This document shows positions 33,791-44,273 of a stretch of DNA of 64,000 bases, piece after piece. The position numbers and the translations under genes were made by a program. The notes under the pieces were generated by a model. The model had not been told where the DNA came from and searched no databases. It saw nothing but the letters and a program-made list of their open reading frames with translations. Each line of letters starts with the position of its first letter. Positions within the stretch are counted from its first letter, which is position 1. The stretch is from Aureobasidium sp. EXF-3400 (taxonomy: Eukaryota; Ascomycota; Dothideomycetes; Dothideales; Saccotheciaceae): contig SWBL01000035.1 of assembly GCA_024195585.1 (NCBI GenBank), positions 152,421-216,420 on the forward strand, read 5' to 3'.

Positions 33791-35454
33791 CGTTGTGGTC
33801 GATTGACAACAAGGGTCAAGTCCGCGTAGGCTTCTATGTGAAAGGACAAGACGTTGAAACGAGAGACATTACCCCGGGAGTGGGACAGAAAGAGAGTCGG
33901 GTTATGAACAAAGAGACTCGAGGGCAAGAGCCCCATCTTCTGCACTCGAAGACCCTCAACATTCCACACCACGCGTCATTAGTTCTTCTTTGATGCCGTG
34001 CGACCTAGCCTTAATCTTCTTTGTTAATGAACAATCCTACTCGCTGGTAAGGCGATCCAATGCATGCAGTCTTCACATGGCTTCGTTTTTGCTGGCTTGG
34101 TCGGCAGAAGGGTTTTGTGTGGGTGTCGATCTCTGTCATTGGGAAAAATTGCACCATACTCTCCACTCGGCTGCATCCCCGTTATTGATCGCATGAAGCC
34201 AAGTTCTGTTTAGCGCTGGCGACGGTCGCGGCCCGGTGCGTGTTGGATGTTTGACGAACTTGTACCTTTGCGGAGATGTGATTGAAAGCCTGCATGGTGC
34301 ATTGATGGCTTCAGGCACTCTGGAAAGTCACCCTGTAGCAATCGAGGACCTGGCCCGGAACAGGATTGGAGCGATACGATCTTGTTGACCCCTGATCTAG
34401 TGTGGCGTGGCATGTCTTCTGGCGCGATATGGTAGGCTGAGCGGCTATTGGATTGTCCAGATTGTCGGTGCCCAAGCTGACATTCCTCGACAGCCACGTT
34501 GTTTTCTTCCTTTGACGAGAATTTGGTATAGCCGTTGGAACAGATGTCCAACGAGCTCGAGCAATCGTAACGTTCGAGGTTCGGCTCCTGGTCGCACAAG
34601 CAAACGTGCGAACAGATCTCGAGAACAGCAAGCAGGCGCGGCCGTTGAGTGCCCTTCTTCACCTGTGACTTGCATGATGTGCATTAGACCACATGGCACC
34701 GTCTATTTCGTCCGACCTCCGCCCGTGGCGTGAACCCCGCCCTTGGGATGAAGAATTCATTGAGGTTTCGTATGCGGAACTGCAGGTCGGCAAAAGACTG
34801 ATTGGACCACGAATCTGAGATATCGATGATGGCGGACGCATCAGCTATTGGGGGCTTGCTTCAAGGCAAAAGGGAATTCGGCGAGCTCTTCTTCAACGAC
34901 GAAGCATTGTTCACACCTCGAGGTTCAAAAACATGTCAAGTCCATGCAGGCGACCGCTCCCTCGAACGGAAAGTCGCATCGATTAGAACGAGTCATTTCC
35001 TTCTTAAAAAGGTGACGTGCAGCAAAAGTGTCAAAAAGCTTGGACGCTGTCAAATCTAAAGTGGATCTCCACCACCGGGAGAACGACATGGCCCTAATTT
35101 GAGTCAGGGCCCGCCAGTGTTTCCGTCTTGTCATGTAAAATCAAACAAAGCTTTCTCGCAAGGAACATCTCACGCTCTGCGTGCATGAATAAACTCGACT
35201 ATGTTGTTCTCGGCTACGCCATCAGTGGAATCTTTGAGCGTGCACAGGATCGAGACTTCCACGTTACACATCATGCATTCTACCTAAAGCCGCGACTGCA
35301 TGAAAACCATTGACCAATATGCAGCTCCTACAGACTTGCGCATATCATGGCTGTAATATGCCGCTCTTCCACTGCAATGAGCCGTGAAGCAAGACACTGG
35401 TCTTTGGTTCTCCCACGTTGATGCTGCTGCTAACCCGCTATCTACCAGTCACAT
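33791..35454. other. Intergenic region
   Basis: In 1.66 kb the open frames on both strands are under 150 codons, mutually overlapping and without recognisable product. I see no gene. Confidence 0.5.
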
Positions 35455-37244
35455 CTACAATTTCGATCTCACCGCCTTATCTTCCTTCAGCACTGCAAGC
35501 GAATCTTGCAATTTCGTCAACGCTTGCAACAACACACGTTCCTGCTTACGCTGAGAAACAACCTGCACACATAACGTGCCTCTGAGGAAGACACTACGAT
35601 CGCCATCCCAGAGCTTGCGGTTATATTTCTCCCAGCCATTCGGTGCCGAGGACTGATCGGATATATTGCCTGTAAGATCCGATTCCCGAATTGGACGGAC
35701 AGGTAACGTTGCCGCTGGAAGGTCGAGTAAATTGAACGCTGAGGTATACGAAACGGTGTTCCACGTATCGATCGCTGGTGTTGGGTGAGGCGCCACTGGG
35801 CAGATGAAGACATCCAGATTGCCAGCGCTTCCTGTTGCATTCTTCCAGTAACCGCCGTCTGGTCTCCAGATATCGAGGAAGCGCGTCTGCAACTCATTGC
35901 GTCTTGCTTGAAGATCTCTTATTTTGTCCGCTGCGAGACTATTCTTGCGACGCAGACGCGACTTGAGCCATGGAGAGATTGGCTCCGAGGTCGCTTCCAT
36001 GAGATCAAACGCCGTGTTGGCGCCATCGACCCCAAACAAGCCGTTAGCGACCGTCTGACATTGAGAGAGCAGAGATGTGATGTCTAACTCCACGACTTCA
36101 ATAGCAGCATTACTCTTGAGAGTATTATGAATTGCTTCCAAGATCTTCTGGACAGGTGGAAGAGGTGTTGTGAGGCCATCGGTCTTCACGATACCGACCC
36201 TCAGTCTTCTCATGTGGTTAGATAGCGACGGTGTCTTGAGAGCACTACGCACAACCTGTTGTTCCCAGGTTTGAGCAACACACTCAGGATCGAATGCCCA
36301 CGGCTCCAAGTCTCCGATGGCCTTGAAGAACAGCTCGCAGTCTCTGATGCTATGAGCGATCGGACCAGCGACAGATCTGATACCCAGAGTTTCGGTACCA
36401 GCAACACTGCCATTTTCCTGTCCAGCGTACGGTATGCGCCCATGACTGGGCTTCACGCCTACGAGTCCATTGCACATCGCTGGGATGCGAATGCTACCTC
36501 CCACATCCGTACCCACGCCCAGCACACTACCGCGCATTGCAAGCAATGCTCCTTCTCCACCTGAACTACCGCCAGCAGTGAGATTCAAATTTGCAGGATT
36601 GAGCACGCGCCCGAAGACATTGTTGTGAGAGTCCAGCGCTTGCAGTGTGAGGGGTATGTTTGTCTTGCAATGAATGACAGCTCCTGCTTGAAGAAGCGTT
36701 TCAATCAATGCCGAGTTGGTTTCTGCAGGTTTGAAACACAGAGATGCATAGCCGATAGATGCGTCTCGGCCGTTGATCTTGAAAGAGTCCTTGACGGATA
36801 TGGGTAAACCGTGTAGAGGGCCCATGGGCTTTCCGGTCCGAGCCAGGTGATCATCCAGTTGTTTTGCTCTGGCGATGGCTTCATCGAACATGATCTCTGT
36901 TAGGCAGCTTGTCTGGTGTTTCGTCAAGATACATCGCTTCTGCAGTCTGTTCTATCACTTACCAACTGTTGAGCGATGGCAGCTCGTTTGCAAAATGCTG
37001 TAACGACATCCACGCTCTTCAACCTTTTTGCTGCCAGCTCTTTGACCAATGCTGTGGCATCATACTTTTCTGTGATCTCGAGTTCTCGGGCACTCAAAAT
37101 GCCACATTCTCGAGGTACGGCTAAAACATTGTTGCGACTGGCTGCTGGACGGGTCTTGAGGGTCCACTCTCGAGGTATGGCCTCTGACTGCTCTTGTTGC
37201 TTGCGGCGGGCAATCGGTTGCCATGGAGCTTCTGTTTCTGGCAT
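35455..37244 (-). CDS. Amidase (amidase-signature family) with C-terminal SKL
   Basis: Model: complement(join(35455..36912,36963..37244)), 579 residues, with a 50-nt phase-0 intron (GTAAGT..CCAG). The amidase-signature triad is visible: Lys in LPISVKDSF (about 134), first Ser in LTAGGSSGGEGALL (about 212), and nucleophile Ser in GTDVGGSIRIPA (about 233). Length and layout match fungal acetamidase/general amidases that release ammonia from amides, allowing their use as nitrogen source. Unlike the cytosolic acetamidase AmdS, this one ends in VRSKL, a canonical PTS1, so peroxisomal import is predicted. It is divergent from the DUF218 gene with 360 bp between starts. Confidence 0.94.
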
Positions 37245-37604
37245 GTTTGTTTGACTTTAAAGAGTCGATCGATGAGTTGTATGGACCTTGGATATGAGGG
37301 ATGAGATGGTGGTGCGGGGAGTAGTGGAGCTACCGAGGCTCGAATTGTCAGGTCAAGAGTACCACCCTGACTGTGTAGCGCTATCTTGATCTTTTTTTCA
37401 TTCGCTTCCATCTTCTCCATTGTAAAATTTAGCTGTGAACATCTTTGAACGATCTCTTCAAATATGTGTAGACACAGGTGCGAGAATCACTGTAGGATGC
37501 ATTAACCTGAAGACATGACTTCTGTGGGTGCATGACTCTTAGCTTCACATTTGTGACGTGTCTATCTTCAACGACAAACACCTCATCTACACCTCTTGCC
37601 TAAG
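37245..37604. other. Divergent promoter region, amidase and DUF218 gene
   Basis: These 360 bases separate two divergent starts and hold both promoters. No further feature is recognised. Confidence 0.55.
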
Positions 37605-38408
37605 ATGACTCTTGCAGAGGATGTAAACACCATCTCCACCTTCCTCTCTCACGAGGAAGTACGACTCGACTCACCTACAAATACGCTCCAACACTACGAA
37701 GCAATCGTGCTCTGCGTCAGCGCCATCTTCCAATGTGCCGAAACACTTTTCCAAGCCATTCAGCAAAGAGGCTCGGCACTCACACCTACTCTCATTCTAT
37801 GCGGTGGCATCGGACACTCTACACCACACCTCTACACCGCAGTGGCACAGCACCCGCGCTATGCTCACCTCGCTGAACGAATCAATGGATTGCCAGAAGC
37901 TCAAGTCATGGAGAAGATCCTCAACACCTGCTATCCCACGGACAATGCTGGGAACTCTGGTGTGAAGATTTTGATTGAGGATCAAAGTACCAATTGCGGT
38001 GCCAATGCTACGGAAACGAAGAAACTGCTGCGAAAGCATGGGTTATCGGTTGTGGGAGGTAGAGTCTTGATTATCCAGGATCCCACGATGAGTTTGAGAA
38101 CGAAAATGTCATTCGAGAAAGCGTTTGAAGACGATGAAGTGGTGTTTGAGGCTTGTCCTACTTTTGTACCTAAAGTCATAGAGGTGGATGGTAGATTGAT
38201 GTTTGATGAGAGGGTAGGTGTCACAGAGGAACAGTTGTGGGATATGGATAGATTTTTGGGGTTGATCTTGGGAGAGATTGTCAGATTGAGGGATGATGAA
38301 ATGGGCTATGGACCGAGAGGAAAAGGATTCATTGCACACGTCGACGTGCCAGATGCGGTGCTTGATGCGTATGCTAGACTCGAGAAATCTGTCCAGGCGG
38401 AAAGGTAG
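37605..38408 (+). CDS. DUF218 (YdcF-like) protein
   Basis: Single exon, 267 residues from ATG 37605. It carries the DUF218 pattern: a beta strand leading to a glycine-rich turn (LILCGGIGHSTPHLY), an acidic segment (VKILIEDQSTNCGANATETK, where E-D-x-S-x-N-T/C is typical), and a later strand (VLIIQDPTMSLRTKMSFEKAF). Bacterial YdcF binds S-adenosylmethionine, but no reaction has been established for fungal members, so I give no function. No signal peptide or membrane helix is seen, unlike bacterial SanA/ElyC relatives. It shares an upstream region with the amidase. Confidence 0.85.
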   Translation: MTLAEDVNTISTFLSHEEVRLDSPTNTLQHYEAIVLCVSAIFQCAETLFQAIQQRGSALTPTLILCGGIGHSTPHLYTAVAQHPRYAHLAERINGLPEAQVMEKILNTCYPTDNAGNSGVKILIEDQSTNCGANATETKKLLRKHGLSVVGGRVLIIQDPTMSLRTKMSFEKAFEDDEVVFEACPTFVPKVIEVDGRLMFDERVGVTEEQLWDMDRFLGLILGEIVRLRDDEMGYGPRGKGFIAHVDVPDAVLDAYARLEKSVQAER

Positions 38409-38963
38409 TGAGCTACCAGAGTACTTGGAGGACGAAATACAAATACTCGAGGAGATAGGATTGGCGGTCAGAGATGCACGTCATAGATGCATGCAGTCAG
38501 CGTAGCACAGTATCAATCACAGAACTCCGATGCAGTGTCACACCCCCAATCTTAGCTGGTATACGACTCGATCAGTAGCTCTTTCCCTCGACCATTTGCT
38601 CCAAACAAAAAACGAATCATGGAAAGAACTCTCCCGAATCAGCGAAGCGTCCACAATGAGAAAATGCCCAGCAAAATTGACGGACAAAGCAGCCGAGCCT
38701 CGGCTTGTTGCATCGTGGAGAGGGGCGCCGCCTCTTGAACGGGAAATACTATGGGAACCAGAGCCAGAGTATCCCTCGGCCATCCAAATGCCGTTGTGGA
38801 TGATGCACTTGCCAATGAGTGCGCGTAATGCTCGGGGGTAGGTTTCAAGGTAGGTGGTCGTGAGTAAACCTGACCTTCTCGATTGCTCATCCCAATTTCC
38901 CTCTTCTTTGGAAAGTCGGCAAGCTTCAAACATCAGTGAGACTTTCAGCATAGACATACAGAT
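38409..38963. other. Intergenic region
   Basis: It lies between two co-oriented genes. A 139-codon minus frame spans part of it but resembles nothing and overlaps the promoter of the next gene. Confidence 0.5.
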
Positions 38964-40942
38964 ATGGCTGCACTACCCTTGACCATCGCTGCTCCAGCGG
39001 CAGTAGCATCCCTCGCCTACCTTCGAGCCAAAACCAGCTTCCCCAGCGACTACAGCATCCTCAAGGCCACCATTGCCGGTGCCTTGTACGTCAGGAGCTG
39101 CGTCAAGAACGACCGCGTCAACCTCTTCTACGAACTCGAGAAACACGCCCTCGATGCAAAGACATGCGACCGCTCGTTCCTTGCCATCCCACCACACATC
39201 CCCAAAGAAGTCTCCGTCCCCGCAGACTTGGAAGGCTTGCGAGCAACAGAATTGAGCTACAAGCAGGTCTATGAGACGGTCTTGAAGTTTGCCGCATGGC
39301 TGAAGCAAGAGCATGGTGTCAAGAAGGGTGATATGGTCGCCATTGACTTTACCAACAAGCCTCAATTCGTTTACCTATGGTTCGCCCTGTTCTCGTTGGG
39401 CGCGAAAGCTGCTTTCATCAACACAAATCTGCGAGGAAAGGCTTTGTTGCATTGTGTCAAGGCTTGCGAGGCAAAGCTGTTTATCGTGGATCCAGCCATT
39501 GAGGAGGCCTTGACTGATGAGTTCAAGCAAGAACTCGGTAGCTCGGTGCGACCAGTCGTCTTGGATGGAGTCACCGAGGGCCTCATCTTTGCGGCTAAGG
39601 GATTGAGAGTGCCCGATGCAGAGCGAGGAGGTAACCAGATGACCGACACGGCAGTCCTGATCTTTACCTCTGGTACCACAGGGCTGCCCAAGCCTGCTGT
39701 GGTGCCTTGGAAGAAGTTCCTACTGTCTGGCAGAACCGTCAGCAACTGGCTCGGTGTCAAATCTACAGACAGATACTACACCGTACGTGTGATTTCCTCC
39801 ACTACCCGAGGCGGAGAAGGCTGACAATCACCTAGGCAATGCCTCTTTACCACAGTTCCGCAACCATCCTCAACATCTCCGTCGTCTTGCACGCAGGCGC
39901 AACAACAATCCTCTCCCACCACTTCTCCCCCAAGACCTTCTTCGCTTCGGCCACAGCCTCGAACGCAACAATGATGCAATACATCGGCGAAATGTGCCGA
40001 TACCTCCTCAGCACCCCTCCTTCTCCCTTCGATCAGTCACACACCATCCGCATGGCCTTCGGCAACGGCTTACGTCCAGACGTATGGCAAAAATTCAAGG
40101 AACGCTTCAACATCCTCGAAATCGCCGAATTCTACTCTGCCACCGAAGCAGTCGGCGGCACTTTCATCAAGAGCAAAAACAACTTCGGTCTCGGTGCCGT
40201 AGGCAGAGCAGGAACAACACTCCAAACACTCATGGGTAGCCAAACCGCAATCGTCAAACACGACGTTGACACCGGAGAACCCTACCGCAACTCCTCCAAC
40301 CTCTGTGAAAGAGTTTCCCCAGGAGAAGCAGGCGAATACATCAATGCACTTGACCCCAACAACATCCGCGATAAATACGTAGGCTACTACGGCAACAAAA
40401 AAGCCTCTGATTCCAAAATCTTGCGTGACGTGTTTAAAAGCGGAGATGCATGGTATCGCTCTGGCGACTTACTACGCAAAGATAACCAAGGACGTCTTTT
40501 CTTCGTCGACAGAATCGGAGATACATACCGCTGGAAATCTGAAAACGTCAGCACGAATGAAGTCGCCGAAGCCCTTTCCACCTCCCCTCACGTTGACGAA
40601 ATCAACGTCTACGGCGTGGCACTCCCTAACCATGATGGTCGTGCTGGTTGTGCGGCTGTAATGCTAAAGACCTCTCCTTCTGCACAAGTACTCAAGGAAC
40701 TCGCTCAACATGCGAAAGAAAAGATGCCTAAGTTTGCGATTCCGCTGTTCTTGAGAGTGGTTAAGGAATTTGAGGTTACGGGCACGGCTAAGTATACTAA
40801 ACATGGGTTGAGAGAGCAGGGAGTGGATCCGACGAAAGTTGGTGAGGATGGGTTGTTTTGGTTGCCTGTGGGCGCGGAGGCGTATGAGAAGTTTGGGAAG
40901 AGGGATTGGGATAATGTGGTTGGTGGTGGTGTTAAGCTTTGA
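38964..40942 (+). CDS. FAT1-like very-long-chain acyl-CoA synthetase / fatty acid transporter
   Basis: Model: join(38964..39782,39836..40942), 641 residues, with a 53-nt phase-0 intron (GTACGT..CTAG) and a CTGAC branch site. An N-terminal hydrophobic segment (LTIAAPAAVASLAYL) could anchor it. The AMP-binding signature is TDTAVLIFTSGTTGLPKPAV (about 228). EFYSATEAVGG (about 372), YRSGDLL (about 479) and the VLACS motif FFVDRIGDTYRWKSENVST (about 496) place it with FAT1/FATP rather than medium-chain synthetases. It should activate very-long-chain fatty acids to CoA esters and help import them. The C-terminus GGVKL resembles but does not match the strict PTS1 consensus. Confidence 0.93.
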
Positions 40943-41193
40943 TCTGCAATCATCATCTATTGCTTGTCAGATGTTCTGTATATAATCGTGAGAGAATGTG
41001 TTTATTGCTGAGTCTGTGGACCTGAGGAGAGGCTTTGATATCACAAACATCTGAAATGTCTGCTCGATAGTTCCTTACCTGGTGCAAAGATATGTCGTAT
41101 AGACAGGTGTAAAAATGCACAATGCTTTTGGAGGACAGGAAGCATCCACCGAAGTTCATGATCTCGCCGCTTCTCTCTGGATCTGTCAGTCAT
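40943..41193. other. Intergenic region left of the palindrome
   Basis: It probably carries the 3' untranslated region of the FAT1-like gene. No gene is seen. Confidence 0.5.
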
Positions 41194-41331
41194 CTGGGAG
41201 TCATTATGCCTTTTCATAGCATCTAACCTCCGTTGGAGAAGGATGGGGAGTATGATATAAGTTTATATCTCCTACTCTCCTCCTACGACGGTCTAAAAGA
41301 AAATGCTATAAAAAGGCATAGTGACTCCTAG
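41194..41331. repeat. Imperfect 138-bp palindrome, MITE-like
   Basis: The left end (CTGGGAGTCATTATGCC) and the right end (GGCATAGTGACTCCTAG) are inverted repeats, and pairing continues inward to a perfect centre GATATAA-GT-TTATATC around 41253-41268. Several mismatches between arms are C/T transitions. It has no coding capacity. It may be a miniature inverted-repeat element or its remnant; I see no clear target-site duplication. Confidence 0.65.
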
Positions 41332-41940
41332 CATCAGAGATGTATCTAGAGAAAACCAAGCATTTGTCACTTCTTCTATGGATACTATCCTGTTCCTTAG
41401 AAGTACTGTGAATCCTTACAGCTATACTCGTTATATGCTTCTATATATACATATGGTACCAATCCTCACCGTCTAGCCACGTATATTGGATACTTATACA
41501 GTAACTACATCTTTCTTTTTTGGCTTGACAAACCCTTATATTAACTTAAATATGAAGTATTCTAGGTATCTTACAAGCATTATTGTTAACAAACCGATTT
41601 ATGGACTAGACATCTATATACAATAACTACACTTTCGAGATCTATAATAGAGCCTATAGTGGTATACGATACTATAAATTCTATCAGACTGTTTATTGCT
41701 ATAGGACAATTGAAAACAAGACATGCGGTAACTCTTTATAGCACTATATAGCGTTATAAGAAATCGATATACTGTTAAGAAAATTATATAGTTACATAAG
41801 CATTAGCTATATCGATGATGAGAGCATTAATACTATAGAATGTGCACGTAGTTAGTTATACTTAGTATTATTAGTGCTCGAGTACAAGTGCAAAGGGTAA
41901 GGTATATAGTCGAATAATGGATGAAAGGATCTTGATTACT
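41332..41940. other. AT-rich, TpA-rich tract (RIP-like)
   Basis: About 600 bases are much richer in A+T than the rest of the window, with very frequent TATA and CTATA strings and few CpG. There is no open frame of note. The composition fits a repeat copy decayed by repeat-induced point mutation, but no transposon protein can be recognised. Confidence 0.55.
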
Positions 41941-42017
41941 TGTCAATTCCCTATGATAAGCCGCTATTCAGGACTTCTACGTCGATATTTCTAACGTCTG
42001 GAATTTCCACACGATAC

Positions 42018-43361
42018 TCATCTTTCACCTTCTCCGCCGAAAGCAGCCGAAAAGGCAATAGCGCGACGACCCATTTGCTCCGTAAACTCATCTGTCTGCT
42101 CGATGACTGTCTCTGCCAAAGCCAATCCAATCTCCCTCTCTACTCCTCTGACCAGAATATCCTTGACTTGCATACGGCTGACATCTTTCAAAGCTCTATC
42201 TTTCCAGAGTTGATAGAAGTTCTCGCGGTTTTCGTTGTTGCAGATTTGAGCCAGAAGAGCGAGATGCTCTGTGAATTCTCCATTTTCGTTGGCGTTGATG
42301 CGGGTGGTCGTGGCGTCGATTTGCTTTGTGACAATGTCGGAGAGCATGGTCTTGAGAGGATTGGGATCTGGGTCGGAAGCGCTGGACGGGGCGGGTTGTG
42401 ATGATTCGGGTTGTGGTTGCTCAGTCTGAGGCTGCTCGATCTGTGGTGGTTTGAACGAGTCTCCGAAGTGGTCCTGGAAGATGTTTCTGAGAGTAGACTT
42501 TCTGGCCACTTGTCCGGCTGACACTGCTTGGTGCTGGACCGAAAGAGAAGATTCGGTCGGCTGTTTGGTCGACGATACATAGTCACGGGAAGGTGTCTTG
42601 TCTTCGCGGCCAGAAGTGTCGTCCAGAGGTCTCTTTTGGTTGATGTTGAGACTGGGAGTAGTGTTTATGGTCCAGGGAAAGTACTTTCCACCAGACTTCT
42701 TTCTAGCTGCTTTGAAAGGAGGCTCAGCTCTGTTGCGTGAGCCACGGCTACCGTCTGTCGACTCGTTTTTGTGCAGCTCATGTTTACGAGGCTGCACTGC
42801 AGGACGGTCGTCTTCGAATAACTCGTCATCTTCTTGGGTGTCTTCATCAGATTCGTTGGCGTCTTTCAGTTGATCATCATCGGATGCGTCGTTCAGGGTT
42901 TTCTCACTGCCCTCATCTGCAGTGTCTTCCTCAGACGGATCGGACAATCTGGCAGCCTGAGCCTTGATCCATCTATCTTTGCCAGCCCAAATCGTGTCAA
43001 ACGCTCTCTTGAAGTTGAACCTCTTTTGATGGATCTTTGGAATGAGTTTGTTGTGCTCGTGACATTCGGAGAGCATGCGGTTGAAGGAATCCTTGACATC
43101 AGAGATACTGTTGTATTCTCCGTTCTCGAGCTCCTCCAGGATGGTTGACAGATTCATTGGGTGCTCAATGGTCTCGTGGTTGTCATTAGCACCATCTCCT
43201 TCAGCGTTGACTGGCTGAAGAAAAGGCTGCACGTAGGCGGCTTTTGAGGTTTGGAAGGTCACAATGACGTGGGTTGCGAACTCGTAGTTTAGCCTCAGTC
43301 TTTGCTCGCGTGGCACGTTACTGGCTCGCAGCTCGCTGTTACGTGAGCTACCGGAAGACAT
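42018..43361 (-). CDS. Bromodomain-like protein with acidic and low-complexity regions
   Basis: Single coding exon, 447 residues. Residues about 38-120 resemble a bromodomain: FLQPVN, then HPMNLSTILEELENGEYNSI, then a helix with DVKDSFNRMLSECHEHN. This follows the order of ZA loop, PMDL motif, helix B and the Asn region that binds acetyl-lysine. The typical NC-x-x-YN is replaced by ECHEHN, so acetyl-lysine binding is uncertain. A strongly acidic stretch (about 145-190), a basic Ser-rich region, a Gln/Pro repeat (PQIEQPQTEQPQPESSQP) and a helical C-terminus follow. A nuclear chromatin-associated role is inference. Confidence 0.75.
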   Translation of the reverse strand: MSSGSSRNSELRASNVPREQRLRLNYEFATHVIVTFQTSKAAYVQPFLQPVNAEGDGANDNHETIEHPMNLSTILEELENGEYNSISDVKDSFNRMLSECHEHNKLIPKIHQKRFNFKRAFDTIWAGKDRWIKAQAARLSDPSEEDTADEGSEKTLNDASDDDQLKDANESDEDTQEDDELFEDDRPAVQPRKHELHKNESTDGSRGSRNRAEPPFKAARKKSGGKYFPWTINTTPSLNINQKRPLDDTSGREDKTPSRDYVSSTKQPTESSLSVQHQAVSAGQVARKSTLRNIFQDHFGDSFKPPQIEQPQTEQPQPESSQPAPSSASDPDPNPLKTMLSDIVTKQIDATTTRINANENGEFTEHLALLAQICNNENRENFYQLWKDRALKDVSRMQVKDILVRGVEREIGLALAETVIEQTDEFTEQMGRRAIAFSAAFGGEGER

Positions 43362-43368
43362 GGTGGGC

Positions 43369-43424
43369 CTAGAGGTGAAGGTCAGTTCAGAACAGTGTAA
43401 GCGTTGTGGAGCGAGTATACTTAC
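43369..43424 (-). other. Candidate 5' UTR intron of the bromodomain-like gene
   Basis: On the coding strand GTAAGTATAC..CTCTAG (56 nt) ends 7 bases before the ATG at 43361, leaving the leader GCCCACC in front of the start. Its size and signals match the coding introns in this window. Confidence 0.5.
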
Positions 43425-43510
43425 TTGACGATGAGGTGCACGCGTAAGAAGTTGAATACTTCAGTGAGGTGCGTACGTCAACAAAGAAGAGAAGAGAGTG
43501 TCGAAAAGAC

Positions 43511-43700
43511 TCGCACGATGTTGTGAAGGCGCGATCGTCCTAAAGGAGGAAGGTGCTCGTGTCAAAAGCCGGAGTAAACGACGACAACCCGAGTCGACGA
43601 CTAAGCAACACGACCACGAACAACTTCACAGCACAAGTGAACGCCTTCTGGAAGTCGACCAAACGGAGTGGCGGTGAATGACCAAGCAAGAGCAACGAGA
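43511..43700. repeat. Diverged direct repeat, copy A
   Basis: It shares ordered blocks with copy B about 490 bases to the right, including CTTCACAGCACAAGTGAACG and CAAGCAAGAGCAA. On the minus strand both copies encode the same short peptide AFTCAVKLF in open frames. Confidence 0.7.
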
Positions 43701-43781
43701 AGAAGATGTCGGTATAGAAGAGAAGAAGATGTAGGGAGAAAAGAGAAGAAGATGTAGGGAAAGAGAAGAAAATGTCAGGAA
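43697..43781. repeat. Purine-rich tandem repeat, about four units of 20-23 bp
   Basis: Units contain GAGAAGAAGATGT followed by a variable tail. They lie at the right edge of copy A and are not present in copy B. Confidence 0.75.
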
Positions 43782-44000
43782 GACGATACCTTCCCATGTG
43801 CTCAGGTCTGTAACTTTCACGCTTCTCTCGGGAAGATCCAAAGCTACGTCCTTGCTATCAAAAGGCACAGAGGTCTCTAGACTAGAGACAGATCCAAAGA
43901 GGGTCTGTACTTTATCGTTTCTCAATGGGTACAATCTCATTTGACAAGAGTATTGTGCATGCTTTTGGCTGTACACGTTACACACGTTCGCACACGGGGA
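43782..44000. other. Intergenic segment between the two repeat copies
   Basis: No gene or clear signal is seen. It contains a local inverted repeat CTCTAGACTAGAG near 43875. Confidence 0.45.
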
Positions 44001-44200
44001 GGTGACGATATTGTGAGGACGCAGTAGTACTGGAGGAGGAAGAGGAGGAGGAAGGTGCCTGTCGGGACCTGACGAACCAGAGCGATAACCAAGCAACAGG
44101 ACCGCAAAGAGCTTCACAGCACAGGTGAACGCCTTCGAAGTCTTGTGTAAGTCGATCAACTTTGGTTGCGGGAAACGATCAAGCAAGAACAATGTGTACA
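44001..44200. repeat. Diverged direct repeat, copy B
   Basis: This is the partner of 43511-43700. It lies just past the 3' end of the succinate-semialdehyde dehydrogenase gene and has an additional GGAGGA-rich insertion. Confidence 0.7.
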
Positions 44201-44273
44201 GAAGAAAAACATGTTTTGACGATTGAAGTGTGATATACAAACGGCCGTTGATGTAAACTTATCGTAACATATC

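Noticed and set aside
38538..38957. 139-codon minus-strand frame before the FAT1-like gene
   Set aside because: It ends at the start region of the next gene, has no recognisable motif, and two other frames overlap it.
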